Source: Clostridium sp. CAG:411 (GTDB lineage Bacteria; Bacillota; Clostridia; Lachnospirales; Lachnospiraceae). Taken from it: a stretch of DNA of 47,761 nt. The notes under the pieces are model-generated. The model was not told the DNA's origin, did not search any database, and was given only the letters and a program-made list of their open reading frames with translations. The first letter of the stretch is position 1. Each line of letters starts with the position of its first letter. The DNA is taken from contig FR899737.1 in NCBI GenBank assembly GCA_000437275.1, positions 1-47,761 on the forward strand. The letters are read 5' to 3'. This document shows, piece by piece, positions 32,292 through 41,814 of the stretch. The position numbers were made by a program, and so were the translations under genes.

Positions 32292-34034
32292 ATGGTTTTG
32301 TATCGTTGTGAGCAGGACAACCTAGAACAATTACATACAAGTATTTGTCCTCATTGCCATGGGCGTGCCTATGCCTATGTCTGTGATTTGTATTGGTGCA
32401 AAACCTGTCAGGTACCTACTTATACAAAAGAATGTGAAAGATGTGGTGGACAGGGAGAGCGAGTTGCATCGGATATGCGCCCAGTATTTCCAGAAGAAAA
32501 GTTTGTATTAGAGGCTATTTTGTTGCAGCAGGGAAAGAAAAAAGAGGCGGTAAATCTGGAAAAAGTGTCTGTCTGGAACAGCACAGGAAATCATTATTAT
32601 GGTGATGGCAAACGAATACCAGTAACGATTGGAAAATTAAAAACAATGGATTTGAAGCAAATTCAGGCATATTATGAGGACAAAATGGAGCAGTGTTTTG
32701 AGACATATGATGGCTATTTTCGGGAAATGCAGCAACGTTTTGTGGAGGCAAATAAAGGACGATTTGCACAGCTTGATCAAGATGCGATTTCTTATATCAA
32801 AAACGTGGGAGAAAAATATGATAAAAGAGATATGCTGGTTTCATTTTCAGGAGGAAAGGATTCTACTGTGGTTTCGGATTTAGTAGATCGAGCATTGGGA
32901 ACTGCAACGGAAAAGATTGTACATATTTTTGGAGATACCACATTGGAATTTCCGACTACCTACGAATATGTAAAGCGGTACAAAAAGCAACATTACAAGA
33001 CTCCTGTTATTCCAGCGAGAAATCGAGATAAGGACTTTTATGAACTTTGCAAATTGGTTGGTCCGCCAAGCAGGGTCATGCGATGGTGTTGTACGGTATT
33101 TAAGACGGGGGCGATTACAAGGCAGATCGAAAAAATGTTTCGTAATAAAAGCCATATTGTAACTTTTTATGGAATACGAAGAAGCGAGTCTGCCAGCCGT
33201 AGTAAGTATGAAAAGGAGTCTGACAGCCCAAAGATTTCTAAACAGACAGTAGTATCGCCTATTATTGACTGGTATGACTTTGATGTATGGCTATATCTTT
33301 TTACCAGAGGGATTGATTTTAATGAGGCATACCGCTGGGGATACACGAGGGTAGGATGTTGGTGTTGCCCGAATAATAGTGATTGGTCAGAGTTTCTTAG
33401 TCAATTGCATATGAGAGAAAACTATACTTCGTTTCATCATTTGCTTGTAGATTTCGCGACGGAGATTGGAAAACCAGACCCAGAGGAGTATGTAAGCAGT
33501 GGAAATTGGAAAGCCAGACAAGGTGGAAACGGAGTTGCTATGGCACAAAAATCCGTAATATCCTTTACGCCCTGTGCAACACAGGAAAATGCGTTTAATT
33601 ATAGTCTACAGAAACCAATTACGGAGGAGTTTTACGAATTGTTTAAACCGTTCGGATATTTGAACTATGAGTTGGGAAATAAAAGATTGGGCGAAGTGTT
33701 TGTGTTAAACAAAAAAGGAGAGATTCTCCTTGGATTACAGGGACGTATTGGCAGTAAACAGTTAAAAGTGACTATTTATCAGACTAATTTTTGCGGTGCC
33801 AGAAACTTAAAGGCGGCAGAGGAGAGAGTAAAATGCCAGTTGACAAAGTATCAAATGTGTATGGGGTGTCTTGCCTGTGAAGGTGTTTGTAAGAGAGATG
33901 CAATTACAATTAGAGAAAAAGAAAATCAGGTGCATTATACGATTTCAGATGAAAAATGTGTACGCTGCGGGCATTGTGTGAATCACTTTGTAGCAGGTTG
34001 TTATATGCGAAAAGTGCTGGCGATTAAACGATAG
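32292..34034 (+). CDS. PAPS-reductase / DndC-SspD-like protein with zinc ribbons and C-terminal ferredoxin domain
   Basis: 580 residues. Residues 1-55 hold four Cys pairs or singles (CPHCH, WCKTC, CERCG) that look like zinc ribbons. The PP-loop SGGKDS is at 186-191, with a WCCTVFK block and GCWCCPNNSDWSE typical of PAPS-reductase-like ATP pyrophosphatases, which activate a DNA backbone or substrate for sulfur transfer. The C-terminal 65 residues are a ferredoxin-like Fe-S module (CMGCLACEGVC ... CVRCGHC ... GC). DndC and SspD are the closest roles: they use ATP and an Fe-S cluster in DNA phosphorothioation. It is followed by DUF4007, ATPase and cysteine desulfurase genes. Exact orthology needs a search. 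Confidence 0.8.
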   Translation: MVLYRCEQDNLEQLHTSICPHCHGRAYAYVCDLYWCKTCQVPTYTKECERCGGQGERVASDMRPVFPEEKFVLEAILLQQGKKKEAVNLEKVSVWNSTGNHYYGDGKRIPVTIGKLKTMDLKQIQAYYEDKMEQCFETYDGYFREMQQRFVEANKGRFAQLDQDAISYIKNVGEKYDKRDMLVSFSGGKDSTVVSDLVDRALGTATEKIVHIFGDTTLEFPTTYEYVKRYKKQHYKTPVIPARNRDKDFYELCKLVGPPSRVMRWCCTVFKTGAITRQIEKMFRNKSHIVTFYGIRRSESASRSKYEKESDSPKISKQTVVSPIIDWYDFDVWLYLFTRGIDFNEAYRWGYTRVGCWCCPNNSDWSEFLSQLHMRENYTSFHHLLVDFATEIGKPDPEEYVSSGNWKARQGGNGVAMAQKSVISFTPCATQENAFNYSLQKPITEEFYELFKPFGYLNYELGNKRLGEVFVLNKKGEILLGLQGRIGSKQLKVTIYQTNFCGARNLKAAEERVKCQLTKYQMCMGCLACEGVCKRDAITIREKENQVHYTISDEKCVRCGHCVNHFVAGCYMRKVLAIKR

Positions 34035-34046
34035 GAATGAAGAAAA

Positions 34047-34937
34047 ATGACAAAGGCAAAATATAAATTAAAGGGACATGAGACATTTGTAATACGAGAA
34101 GGATGGGTTGCAAAGGGAATACATGCAGTAAAAGAAAATGAAAGAGTATTTTCCGAACATATGGGAGCGGATATGTTGGGAGTTGGAACCAATATGGCAA
34201 AATCCATACGATATTGGTTAAAAGCAACGGGACTTACACAGGAACGCTTAGGAAAAGGGGCAAAACTTACGGAGCTTGGAGAGGTTATTTATCAGTTTGA
34301 TCCCTATATTGAAGAAAACTTTACACTTTGGTGTTTGCATGTAAACTTAGCAACCAACCAAGAGCTTGCTACTTCCTGGTATTTATTTTTTAATCAATTT
34401 TTATTGGAAGAGTTTAAAAAAGAGGATGTGTATGTTTTTATGGAACATGCACTAGGCTCCTATATTGGAGAGCAGGCATTTAGTGAGAAATCCATGCAGG
34501 CGGATTGTAACGCTATTTTAGCCATGTATGGAAAAGAACAGGAAGGAAAGTCAGACCCAGAAGATAAAAAGATTTGTCCATTAAGTAAATTAGGTTTGTT
34601 ACATAGAAATGGAAATAAATATAAACGATTACAGCCAGATTTGAGCAGGTTTCCAGTAGAGACTGTGTGGTATCTGATGCAGCTTTGCTGGCAGGAAGAG
34701 CAGTCTGTTAGTATAGAACAGTTTTATGAAGGTTCCAATGGAGTGAAAAAAATATTGGGATTGGCACCAAGCGTGTATCAGGAGTGTTTAGACGTATTGC
34801 AAAGGCAGGAATGTATTACGATTAATCGAACCTCTGGATTGGATATGATTTATAAAAACAAATCGGAGAGTAGTCAGCAGGTAGCAAAGAGGTTTTATGA
34901 AACCATGCGTGAGAGTCAGAAAGCAGATGTTTTGTAA
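34047..34937 (+). CDS. DUF4007 protein (SspB-like)
   Basis: 296 residues. The N-terminus reads LKGHETFVIREGWVAKG followed by DMLGVGTNMAKSIRYWLKAT, the F-x-[GP]-H-E-T-F ... G-V-G-x-N-M-x-x-x-I-x-Y-W pattern of DUF4007. The middle is helical (ATSWYLFFNQFLLEEFKKED). As I recall, SspB of the Ssp phosphorothioation system belongs to this family and nicks DNA before sulfur insertion. No classical nuclease motif is obvious by eye. It starts 12 bases after the previous gene; its ribosome site AGGA is weak, suggesting coupling. Confidence 0.72.
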   Translation: MTKAKYKLKGHETFVIREGWVAKGIHAVKENERVFSEHMGADMLGVGTNMAKSIRYWLKATGLTQERLGKGAKLTELGEVIYQFDPYIEENFTLWCLHVNLATNQELATSWYLFFNQFLLEEFKKEDVYVFMEHALGSYIGEQAFSEKSMQADCNAILAMYGKEQEGKSDPEDKKICPLSKLGLLHRNGNKYKRLQPDLSRFPVETVWYLMQLCWQEEQSVSIEQFYEGSNGVKKILGLAPSVYQECLDVLQRQECITINRTSGLDMIYKNKSESSQQVAKRFYETMRESQKADVL

Positions 34938-34972
34938 ACATCTAAAAAAGAAATAAAAGGGAGAGAAATGGT

Positions 34973-37900
34973 ATGTTTGACATAAGTAAAATGATTGAAA
35001 TTGACAAGAAGTACCAAAAGTCGGTCAATCTTAAATTGGACTATAATCAAATGGAGAAAATAAATAGTTATATCCCTACCCAGGCATCCATTGCGGTATT
35101 AAAAGATTATTTACAACAGATTGAAAAGAAAAAGGGAACACGTTCTTCTATTTTGATTGGACCATATGGAAAAGGAAAATCTCATCTTTTATTAGTATTA
35201 CTTGCTTTGCTGACAAAAGAAAACCGTGGGGATGCCAATAAAACTGTGGTAAATACCCTGATAGAAAAAATAAGAAAATTGGATGAGGGTGCTGCAGAAA
35301 TGGCAGTAAAAATTTGTGAAAAAGAGCAGTACTATCTTCCTGTTTTAGTATCAGGAACGCAGAATGACCTAAATCGTTCGTTTCTTTTGGCATTGCGAGA
35401 AAGTTTGGAACGGGAACACTTAGAAAATTTAGCACCGACCACCTATTTTGAAGAAGCAATCCGCACTATTTCAAAATGGGAGGAAAGTTATCCCGAAACA
35501 TATCAGGCACTTTTGGTGCAATTAGAAAAAGAAATGCTCACAATATCCTCTTTAAAAAAGGCATTAGAAGCGTATGAAGAACAGGCATTATTCTTGTTTC
35601 AAAAGATTTATCCCACATTAACGGCAGGTGGGATATTTGAGCCTATGGTGCAGATGGATGTGACAGCCTTATATGCGTCTGTAAAAGATGCGTTGCACAA
35701 ACAATATGGCTATGCAGGAATTATTTTGATTTTTGACGAATTTAGTAAATTTGTAGAAGGATACCCCAAAGAACGGTTTTCTAAGGCTATGGAGGACTTG
35801 CAAAACATGTGTGAGCTTGCCAATAGCGGAAAGGAAAGTGAACTTCATGTTATTCTAGTTGCACATAAAGCGATGAAGGAATATAAAAAGGCATTGCCAA
35901 AAGAAGTAATCAATGCCTATATGGGTGTGGAAGGAAGGATTAGGGAAGTTTATTTCACTACATCTTTACGGAATAGCTATGAATTAATCCAGAATGCGGT
36001 TGGTAAGAAAGAAAAGGAATTTACCGCCTATCTGAAAGAAAATAAAATGTTTTGGGAACTTGCCGAAGCCTCGTATACACTGCCTTATTTTAAAAATATG
36101 TTTGAACGGGAAGCATTTTTTGAAATAGTGGCAAAAGGTTGTTTTCCACTTACACCGATTGCGGCATATTTACTATTAAAAATCAGCGAGGCTGCCGTAC
36201 AAAATGAGAGGACGGTTTTTACGTTTCTTACCAATGAAGAACCGAATAGTCTACCAGATGTATTGCAAAAGAACACTACCACGAAGGATGGTTTTGTTAC
36301 GGCAGGAAGGATTTATGATTATTTCTACCATATATTTAAGGGTGACAGTCAGAATGCCCGTTTTCATAATGAATGGTTGAAGGCAGAGTATGCTTTGACA
36401 AAAGATTTGACGAAAGAGGAACAGGAATTAATTAAAACGCTTGCTTTGGTGCAGATGGTAGGACAGGCAGATGATATGTTTGCCAGAGATGAAATTTTGC
36501 AAAATGGAGCAGGTTTCACAAAAGAAGTGTATGAAAAGACCATTGCCGCGCTAAGAGAAAAACAGATTGTATTGTTCCGTACAAAGAAACGGATGTATGC
36601 ATTTAAAAATAATATTGGTGTAAATGTGGAACAGGAAATCGATCAGGTGATTCAGAAAAAATTGCAGCGAATCGATTTATGCCAGGAATTAGCCCGCTTG
36701 TCAGAATTGGAATACGAACTTCCCAAACGTTATAATCAGCAGTATGCCATGACAAGATACTTTGCTTACAAATTTATCAAACCAGAATTGTTGTTACGAC
36801 CTGCATTTCAGGCGGAATATTTGTTTGACGATTGTTTTTCTGACGGCAAATTGTTGGCAGTGGTTTCTGAGAATGCGATCGAATTAGAACAAGTAAAAGA
36901 AAAAACGCTTACATTACAGGACAAGCGTGTAATCGTACTTGTACCAAAGGAAGCATTTACGGCAACCAATATTGTGAAAAAGATTTTAGCAATTCAGGAT
37001 TTGCGCAAAAATCCTGAATTTACGGAAGAAAATCAAGCGGTTTTATTGGAACTGGATTTATATGAAGAGGACCTTCGTTTTGAATTGAATGCAAAATTAG
37101 AAGAATATTATTTCCCAGCTTATGGAAAGTGTGTGGTCGTACAGAATGGAAATGGTTACGATTCTAAGCAATATTTTGCTGGCAAGTCCAACAGAAAGTT
37201 TAATCAGTTTCTTAGTAGGGTCACAGAGCAATATTATGATAGCAGTCCTGTGATAAATAATGAGCAGATTAACAAGCAAAATTTGTCCAAGCAGATTATG
37301 CGTGCGAGAACAAATTTGATAAAAGGATTTTTAGAGCATAGGGATGTGGAGCAATATAGAAAAGGAACTTCTCCAGAGGCAACTATTTTTAGAGCAGTAT
37401 TTGTGCGTACTGGTGTAGTTGCCTTCAAAGGGGAAGAAGTGAAAACCGTGGATGCAGGAGTGCAGCAGATATTGACCTTGATACAGGAGTTTATACAGAA
37501 GGCGGTTGGAAAGCCACAAAGTTTTGAAGGATTGTACCAACTTCTGATGGGGGAACATTATGGGGCAAGAAAAGGCGTGTTACCGTTATATCTTGCATTT
37601 GAAATTACCAGATGGCGTCAGATGCCAGTGCTATACTTGGGGAAAAAAGAAGTTGCACTTACCGAGCATATTTTTGAAAATATCAATGAAAGACCAGGGG
37701 AATATACCCTACTTATGGAACAGGATACGGTGGAAAAAGAAGTATATCTGCATGGCCTGGAACAACTATTTGTAAAGGAAGAAATACAGACAGAAACGAA
37801 TCGTTTGTATCAGATTGTTGAAGGCATGCACAGATGGTTCTGTTCCCTTCCACAGTGCAGTAGAAATTATGGATTGGAAGCGTTGCCTATACAAAAACAG

Positions 37901-38584
37901 AAAGGCTATGCGTGTATGCGAAAGGAACTTTCCAAACTGGATTGGAATGCCAGAGAATTACTGTTTGAAGTTTTTCCAAAACAGTTTGCCTGTGAAAATT
38001 ATAAAGAATTGTTAGCGTTACTGACAGTGGCAAAACAGGAAATGGAACAGCATTTGCGTTCTGTAAAGGAACAGGCAATTAAGATTGTACAGAGGGTATT
38101 ACAGCTTTCACAAGAAGCCAATTTATTACAATCATTAAAATTGTGGGTACGGCAACAGCGAGCCACATTGGCACATCAAATTTACAGCAAGCACACGCAA
38201 CGCTTTTTACATTGCATAGAACAGCTTGAAACGTATGATGAAGTGGAAATTGTTTCCGAACTTAGCAGACAGGTGTTGGATTTGTTCATAGAGGATTGGA
38301 AAGCGGATGGACTTGCTCAATTTGAGACTTCTATAAAAGAAATTGTAGAAGAAGTACAGCAGACAAAGGAGACAGACGAGGAGCAGAACGTACAAAAGCT
38401 GTCATTTACAAACAGCAAGGGAGTTTCGGTAGAAAAAACGTTACAGATAGAAGAACCAGATGGAACGAGCGAGTTTTTACAAAATGAAATAGAAAGTGCG
38501 TTGGACACCTATGGAGACTATTTAGAGCCAAATCAAAAGGTTGCAGTTATGCTGCGAATGATTGAGAAAATATTAGAAGGGTAA
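34973..38584 (+). CDS. Large P-loop ATPase of the phosphorothioation-like operon (SspC position)
   Basis: 1203 residues. Walker A is GPYGKGKS (63-70) and Walker B is ILIFDEFSKF with D255-E256. Further on, VILVAHKAM looks like sensor 1. The long C-terminal region is helical with no other recognised domain. The N-terminal order resembles the ATPases of defence islands (SspC, BrxC/PglY-like); size alone fits BrxC better, but the neighbours fit Ssp. It is flanked at 35 bases by the DUF4007 gene and at 5 bases by the desulfurase. Strong AAAAGGGAG ribosome site. Likely the motor that couples DNA recognition to sulfur transfer; this is inference. Confidence 0.7.
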   Translation: MFDISKMIEIDKKYQKSVNLKLDYNQMEKINSYIPTQASIAVLKDYLQQIEKKKGTRSSILIGPYGKGKSHLLLVLLALLTKENRGDANKTVVNTLIEKIRKLDEGAAEMAVKICEKEQYYLPVLVSGTQNDLNRSFLLALRESLEREHLENLAPTTYFEEAIRTISKWEESYPETYQALLVQLEKEMLTISSLKKALEAYEEQALFLFQKIYPTLTAGGIFEPMVQMDVTALYASVKDALHKQYGYAGIILIFDEFSKFVEGYPKERFSKAMEDLQNMCELANSGKESELHVILVAHKAMKEYKKALPKEVINAYMGVEGRIREVYFTTSLRNSYELIQNAVGKKEKEFTAYLKENKMFWELAEASYTLPYFKNMFEREAFFEIVAKGCFPLTPIAAYLLLKISEAAVQNERTVFTFLTNEEPNSLPDVLQKNTTTKDGFVTAGRIYDYFYHIFKGDSQNARFHNEWLKAEYALTKDLTKEEQELIKTLALVQMVGQADDMFARDEILQNGAGFTKEVYEKTIAALREKQIVLFRTKKRMYAFKNNIGVNVEQEIDQVIQKKLQRIDLCQELARLSELEYELPKRYNQQYAMTRYFAYKFIKPELLLRPAFQAEYLFDDCFSDGKLLAVVSENAIELEQVKEKTLTLQDKRVIVLVPKEAFTATNIVKKILAIQDLRKNPEFTEENQAVLLELDLYEEDLRFELNAKLEEYYFPAYGKCVVVQNGNGYDSKQYFAGKSNRKFNQFLSRVTEQYYDSSPVINNEQINKQNLSKQIMRARTNLIKGFLEHRDVEQYRKGTSPEATIFRAVFVRTGVVAFKGEEVKTVDAGVQQILTLIQEFIQKAVGKPQSFEGLYQLLMGEHYGARKGVLPLYLAFEITRWRQMPVLYLGKKEVALTEHIFENINERPGEYTLLMEQDTVEKEVYLHGLEQLFVKEEIQTETNRLYQIVEGMHRWFCSLPQCSRNYGLEALPIQKQKGYACMRKELSKLDWNARELLFEVFPKQFACENYKELLALLTVAKQEMEQHLRSVKEQAIKIVQRVLQLSQEANLLQSLKLWVRQQRATLAHQIYSKHTQRFLHCIEQLETYDEVEIVSELSRQVLDLFIEDWKADGLAQFETSIKEIVEEVQQTKETDEEQNVQKLSFTNSKGVSVEKTLQIEEPDGTSEFLQNEIESALDTYGDYLEPNQKVAVMLRMIEKILEG

Positions 38585-38589
38585 TTAGC

Positions 38590-39813
38590 ATGAAAAAAGA
38601 AAGAGAAGATTATGTATGGTTTGATATCGACAAGATAAAAGAAATAAAGGAGCAGCAGACCTATCTAGATTGTGCAGCAACTACATTTCCGAAACCGAAC
38701 TGTGTGTATGAAGCTATGGATACCGTAAATCGCTGCCTGTGTGTAAATGCAGGCAGAGGTTCTTATGAATTAGCACGTATGGCAACGGAGGGAATAGATG
38801 CATTGCGGCAGGAGTTGTTGCAGGTTGTGAATGCAACAGAAGAAAAACAGGTGATATTTACGCCTTCCGCAACAATGGCATGTAATATGATTTTAGGCGG
38901 TATTGCACTCTCAGAGCGAGATAGGGTGTATGTATCGCCTTTTTTACACAATGCAGTAATGCGTACCTTGTGGATGCAGCAGAAAAAATGTGGATGCTCC
39001 GTTGAAATCTTGCCAACAGGTGTGAATAACTGGGAGATAGACTTAGAAAAAACAGCATATGTATTTCAGGATAAAAAGCCAAATTATGTATTTTTATCTC
39101 ATGTATGCAATGTAACTGGGTACAGGCTTCCGATTGAGGAAATCTTTACGCTTGCCAAAGAAGCAACAGGAGGAGAAGCAAAGGTAATTATTGATGGGGC
39201 ACAGTCGTTTGGGTTGGTAGACATGGATGATAGAAAATATTCTTATGATGCGATTATTTTTGCAGGGCATAAAACGTTACACGGTCCCTTTGGAATTGCA
39301 GGGTTCCTAAAAGAAAAAAGTTTTTTGCTAGACCCTGTAATAGCAGGTGGAACAGGAAGTGATTCGTTGAATGTTTCCATGCCAAAAGAATTGCCACTGG
39401 CACTGGAACCTGGAAGTCCTAATTTGCCAGCTGTTGCTGGCTTGTATGCGGCATTACAATATCGTAAACAGGTGGGAATACAAAAGTTGTATGAAAAGGA
39501 AAAATATCTTACCAAGTTGTTGGTGGAAGGTTTGGAACAAATAGAGGGGGTTACCTTGTATGTGCCACAAAACAGAGAGCGTCATATCGGGATTGTTTCT
39601 TTTCAACTGGAAGGGTATCGTGCGGATGAAGTGGGGATGATTTTAGATGAGGATTATCACATTTCTGTGCGTACAGGTTATCATTGCGCACCACTTGTAC
39701 ATGATAAAATAGGTTCAAAAATAATGGGCGGAACCGTCCGAGCAAGTTTGGGCTGGTTTTCAACAGAGGAGGATGTGAGGAAACTGATCAAAGCTGTGGA
39801 GGAAATAAGTTGA
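38590..39813 (+). CDS. Class V aminotransferase / cysteine desulfurase (SspA/DndA-like)
   Basis: 407 residues, PLP enzyme that would take sulfur from cysteine as a persulfide. Seen: YLDCAATTFPKP start, SHVCNVTG and DGAQSFG (PLP ring Asp202), the PLP lysine Lys228 in AGHKTLHGPFG, and the persulfide Cys366 in RTGYHCAPLVHD, followed by GGTVRASLGWFSTEEDV. The RTGxHCAP form is SufS/CsdA-like. No Fe-S assembly partner (SufU, IscU) is nearby; instead it ends an operon with a PAPS-reductase-like protein, so a dedicated role in DNA sulfur modification is likely. Five bases separate it from the ATPase gene. Confidence 0.88.
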   Translation: MKKEREDYVWFDIDKIKEIKEQQTYLDCAATTFPKPNCVYEAMDTVNRCLCVNAGRGSYELARMATEGIDALRQELLQVVNATEEKQVIFTPSATMACNMILGGIALSERDRVYVSPFLHNAVMRTLWMQQKKCGCSVEILPTGVNNWEIDLEKTAYVFQDKKPNYVFLSHVCNVTGYRLPIEEIFTLAKEATGGEAKVIIDGAQSFGLVDMDDRKYSYDAIIFAGHKTLHGPFGIAGFLKEKSFLLDPVIAGGTGSDSLNVSMPKELPLALEPGSPNLPAVAGLYAALQYRKQVGIQKLYEKEKYLTKLLVEGLEQIEGVTLYVPQNRERHIGIVSFQLEGYRADEVGMILDEDYHISVRTGYHCAPLVHDKIGSKIMGGTVRASLGWFSTEEDVRKLIKAVEEIS

Positions 39814-39874
39814 TTTTTATAGATAGGAGACATATGAATTTTAACAGTAACTTAACATTAATTTAATATGTCAT

Positions 39875-39906
39875 ACGTTTACGACCTAAAAAGACACGTT
39901 TACGAC
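39875..39906 (+). promoter_or_regulatory. Two direct repeats ACGTTTACGAC, 21 bp apart (LytTR-type operator candidate)
   Basis: ACGTTTACGAC occurs at 39875-39885 and 39896-39906, start to start 21 bp, i.e. 9-bp cores with a 12-bp spacer on one face of the helix. This is the geometry and approximate sequence of AgrA/LytTR boxes (ACAGTTAAG-N12-ACAGTTAAG; six of nine bases fit). It ends 29 bases before a -10 box with no -35. Confidence 0.6.
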
Positions 39907-39935
39907 GAGTTTAATAAAAAGTACCCTTTTTTTGG

Positions 39936-39941
39936 TATAAT
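39936..39941 (+). promoter_or_regulatory. -10 box of the hydrolase operon, without a -35
   Basis: TATAAT at 39936-39941. The 17-bp position upstream reads AATAAA, not a -35, which suggests an activator-dependent promoter served by the direct repeats. The leader is only about 18 bases. Confidence 0.6.
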
Positions 39942-39965
39942 ATAAAAAAAGGGGGAGATATATTT

Positions 39966-40751
39966 ATGGGGATAAAAATACTAAGAAGTAAAATAAGTTG
40001 GAAGGTTGTTAATCGAAGACGTGGGGGCATATCTTTGGTATTTTTGCATGGTTCTACTATGACAAAAGAGGGAATGGAACCGTTTGCAAAGAAATTTAAA
40101 AATTATAATTGTGTAGTTATGGATTTAACTGCTCATGGACAATCAAAAGGAGAGGAGCCAAAGGATATAGCTGGATTTGCAGCAGATATTGAAGCCACTA
40201 TAAGATATTTAAAAGATATAAAGATTCTAACAGGACAAGTTGTACTATTGGGATATTCTATGGGTGGAGCAATTGCATGTGAGATAGCTATTCGCAAAAA
40301 GATAAATTTATCTGGATTGGTTATTTTAAGCAGTGGTGGAGATTTAAGTTCCAATACACCGTTGGTGGATGGATTGAAGGAACTTCCAGAGGAGCAATTT
40401 AAGACGGGAGATATTTTGGAATACCTATTTGGTATAGACACCTGTGAGGTAGTGAAAAATAAAATTAAACGCTTGTTTATGGAAACAAAAGTGGATGACA
40501 AGATTGGATATAAGGACTTAATGGTATCCAATGCATACAATCACTTGGAGCTATGTGCAAAGATTAAAGTTCCGACTTATATTGTTCATGGAAGTGCGGA
40601 TCAAATCGTACTGCCAAATGCAGCCATAGAAACGTGCAATGCCATAAAGAACAGTCAGATATTGATTGTACCGAGAAAGGGACATGCAGCCATTTATGAG
40701 GCGACTGATTACATCGTAAGAAATATATGCAAGTTTATTTATAAGATTTGA
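39966..40751 (+). CDS. Alpha/beta hydrolase
   Basis: 261 residues with the full fold signature: oxyanion region FLHGSTMTKEG, nucleophile Ser98 in GYSMGG, Asp212 in HGSADQIV, His240 in RKGHAAIYE. Soluble, no signal peptide. The substrate is not predictable; esterase, thioesterase or lactonase are all open. It is the first gene of a three-gene operon (19 bases before the KAS III-like gene), with a GGGGGAG ribosome site. The neighbour suggests it acts on an acyl thioester or ester made by that enzyme. Base composition is like its surroundings. Confidence 0.85.
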   Translation: MGIKILRSKISWKVVNRRRGGISLVFLHGSTMTKEGMEPFAKKFKNYNCVVMDLTAHGQSKGEEPKDIAGFAADIEATIRYLKDIKILTGQVVLLGYSMGGAIACEIAIRKKINLSGLVILSSGGDLSSNTPLVDGLKELPEEQFKTGDILEYLFGIDTCEVVKNKIKRLFMETKVDDKIGYKDLMVSNAYNHLELCAKIKVPTYIVHGSADQIVLPNAAIETCNAIKNSQILIVPRKGHAAIYEATDYIVRNICKFIYKI

Positions 40752-40770
40752 ATGAGAGGTTGGGGGTATT

Positions 40771-41772
40771 ATGAATAACAACGCAATGATTAAAGGGATT
40801 TCTTATTATCATCCAGAGCGAAAAGTTGATAATGAATATTTTATTGAACATTTCAAAAAGCAGGGCAAAGATATCAATGGGCTTTTGAAAGCGACTGGAA
40901 GAAAAAGTCGATACATATCCGATGATGCTGAAGAAAATATGTTGACAATGGGCTACAATGCAGCAAAAGATGTATTGGAAAAGACACATATAAAAGCATC
41001 ACAGTTAGGAATGATTGTATTTTCATCAGGAACACCAGAGTATATAGCACCATCCAATGCGTTAAAACTCCATTCTATGCTGAATGCAGGACAAAAGTGT
41101 GGTGTCTATGATCTGAATGCTAACTGTGCGGGAATGTTAGTAGCATTTGAGCAAATATCCAGAGTTATGCGAAGCAATCAAAATTTAAAGTATGCATTAT
41201 TGGTTGGTTCGGATCAGTTAAATAGATATTCTCGATACCGAGAAGCGATTACTTATTCTAATTTTGGAGATTCTGCCTGCGCGTTACTAATTGAAAATGT
41301 TTATAATACAGAACGAGGATTTATTGATTCTGATTATTATACAAATTCTAGTAACCATAATAAAATTTTATTGCCAGCAAAGGGAATGACATGTGTGATA
41401 AAGGATAGAAGCTTATCAACGCAGGACAAGTTGGTAAAATGGGATCAATTTGATTTGAGCGGAGCGTTTTATAGTGCAAAGATTTCAATTGAGGATGTTC
41501 TTTTTCGAAATAATATTGAGAAAAAGAATGTTAAGAGGTATTTTTTGTCGCAGTTTGCTTTAAAAAATATTGAATCAGTTGCAAATGATTTGAACGAGGA
41601 TATTAGTAAGTTCAAATTTATTGGTGATGAATTTGGGTATACGGGAACCACAAGTCCAATGTTAGCATACGCGAAAGCAGTGGAAGAAGAGGAGCTGGAA
41701 ATTGGGGATTATGTTATTTTTTGGACAGTTGGAGCAGGTACGACTTGTGCATGTTCTTTATACAGATATTAG
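40771..41772 (+). CDS. Beta-ketoacyl-ACP synthase III-like enzyme with a changed active site
   Basis: 333 residues of thiolase/KAS III fold. Cys119 in DLNANCAGM is at the nucleophile position (Cys112 in E. coli FabH). The usual His in a PHQAN-like motif appears here as FLSQFALKN (Ser260), and the usual Asn in GN-T-S appears as GYTGTT (Tyr290). With only Cys conserved, it is more likely an acyl or ketide transferase than a fatty-acid initiator (FabH). Closing motif WTVGAGTTCACSLYRY. It sits between a hydrolase and a chemoreceptor gene, so it may make or modify a small acyl signal. Alignment by eye. Confidence 0.78.
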   Translation: MNNNAMIKGISYYHPERKVDNEYFIEHFKKQGKDINGLLKATGRKSRYISDDAEENMLTMGYNAAKDVLEKTHIKASQLGMIVFSSGTPEYIAPSNALKLHSMLNAGQKCGVYDLNANCAGMLVAFEQISRVMRSNQNLKYALLVGSDQLNRYSRYREAITYSNFGDSACALLIENVYNTERGFIDSDYYTNSSNHNKILLPAKGMTCVIKDRSLSTQDKLVKWDQFDLSGAFYSAKISIEDVLFRNNIEKKNVKRYFLSQFALKNIESVANDLNEDISKFKFIGDEFGYTGTTSPMLAYAKAVEEEELEIGDYVIFWTVGAGTTCACSLYRY

Positions 41773-41814
41773 CACAAAGGTATAGAAAAATCATAGACGA
41801 AGGGGGATTTCATT

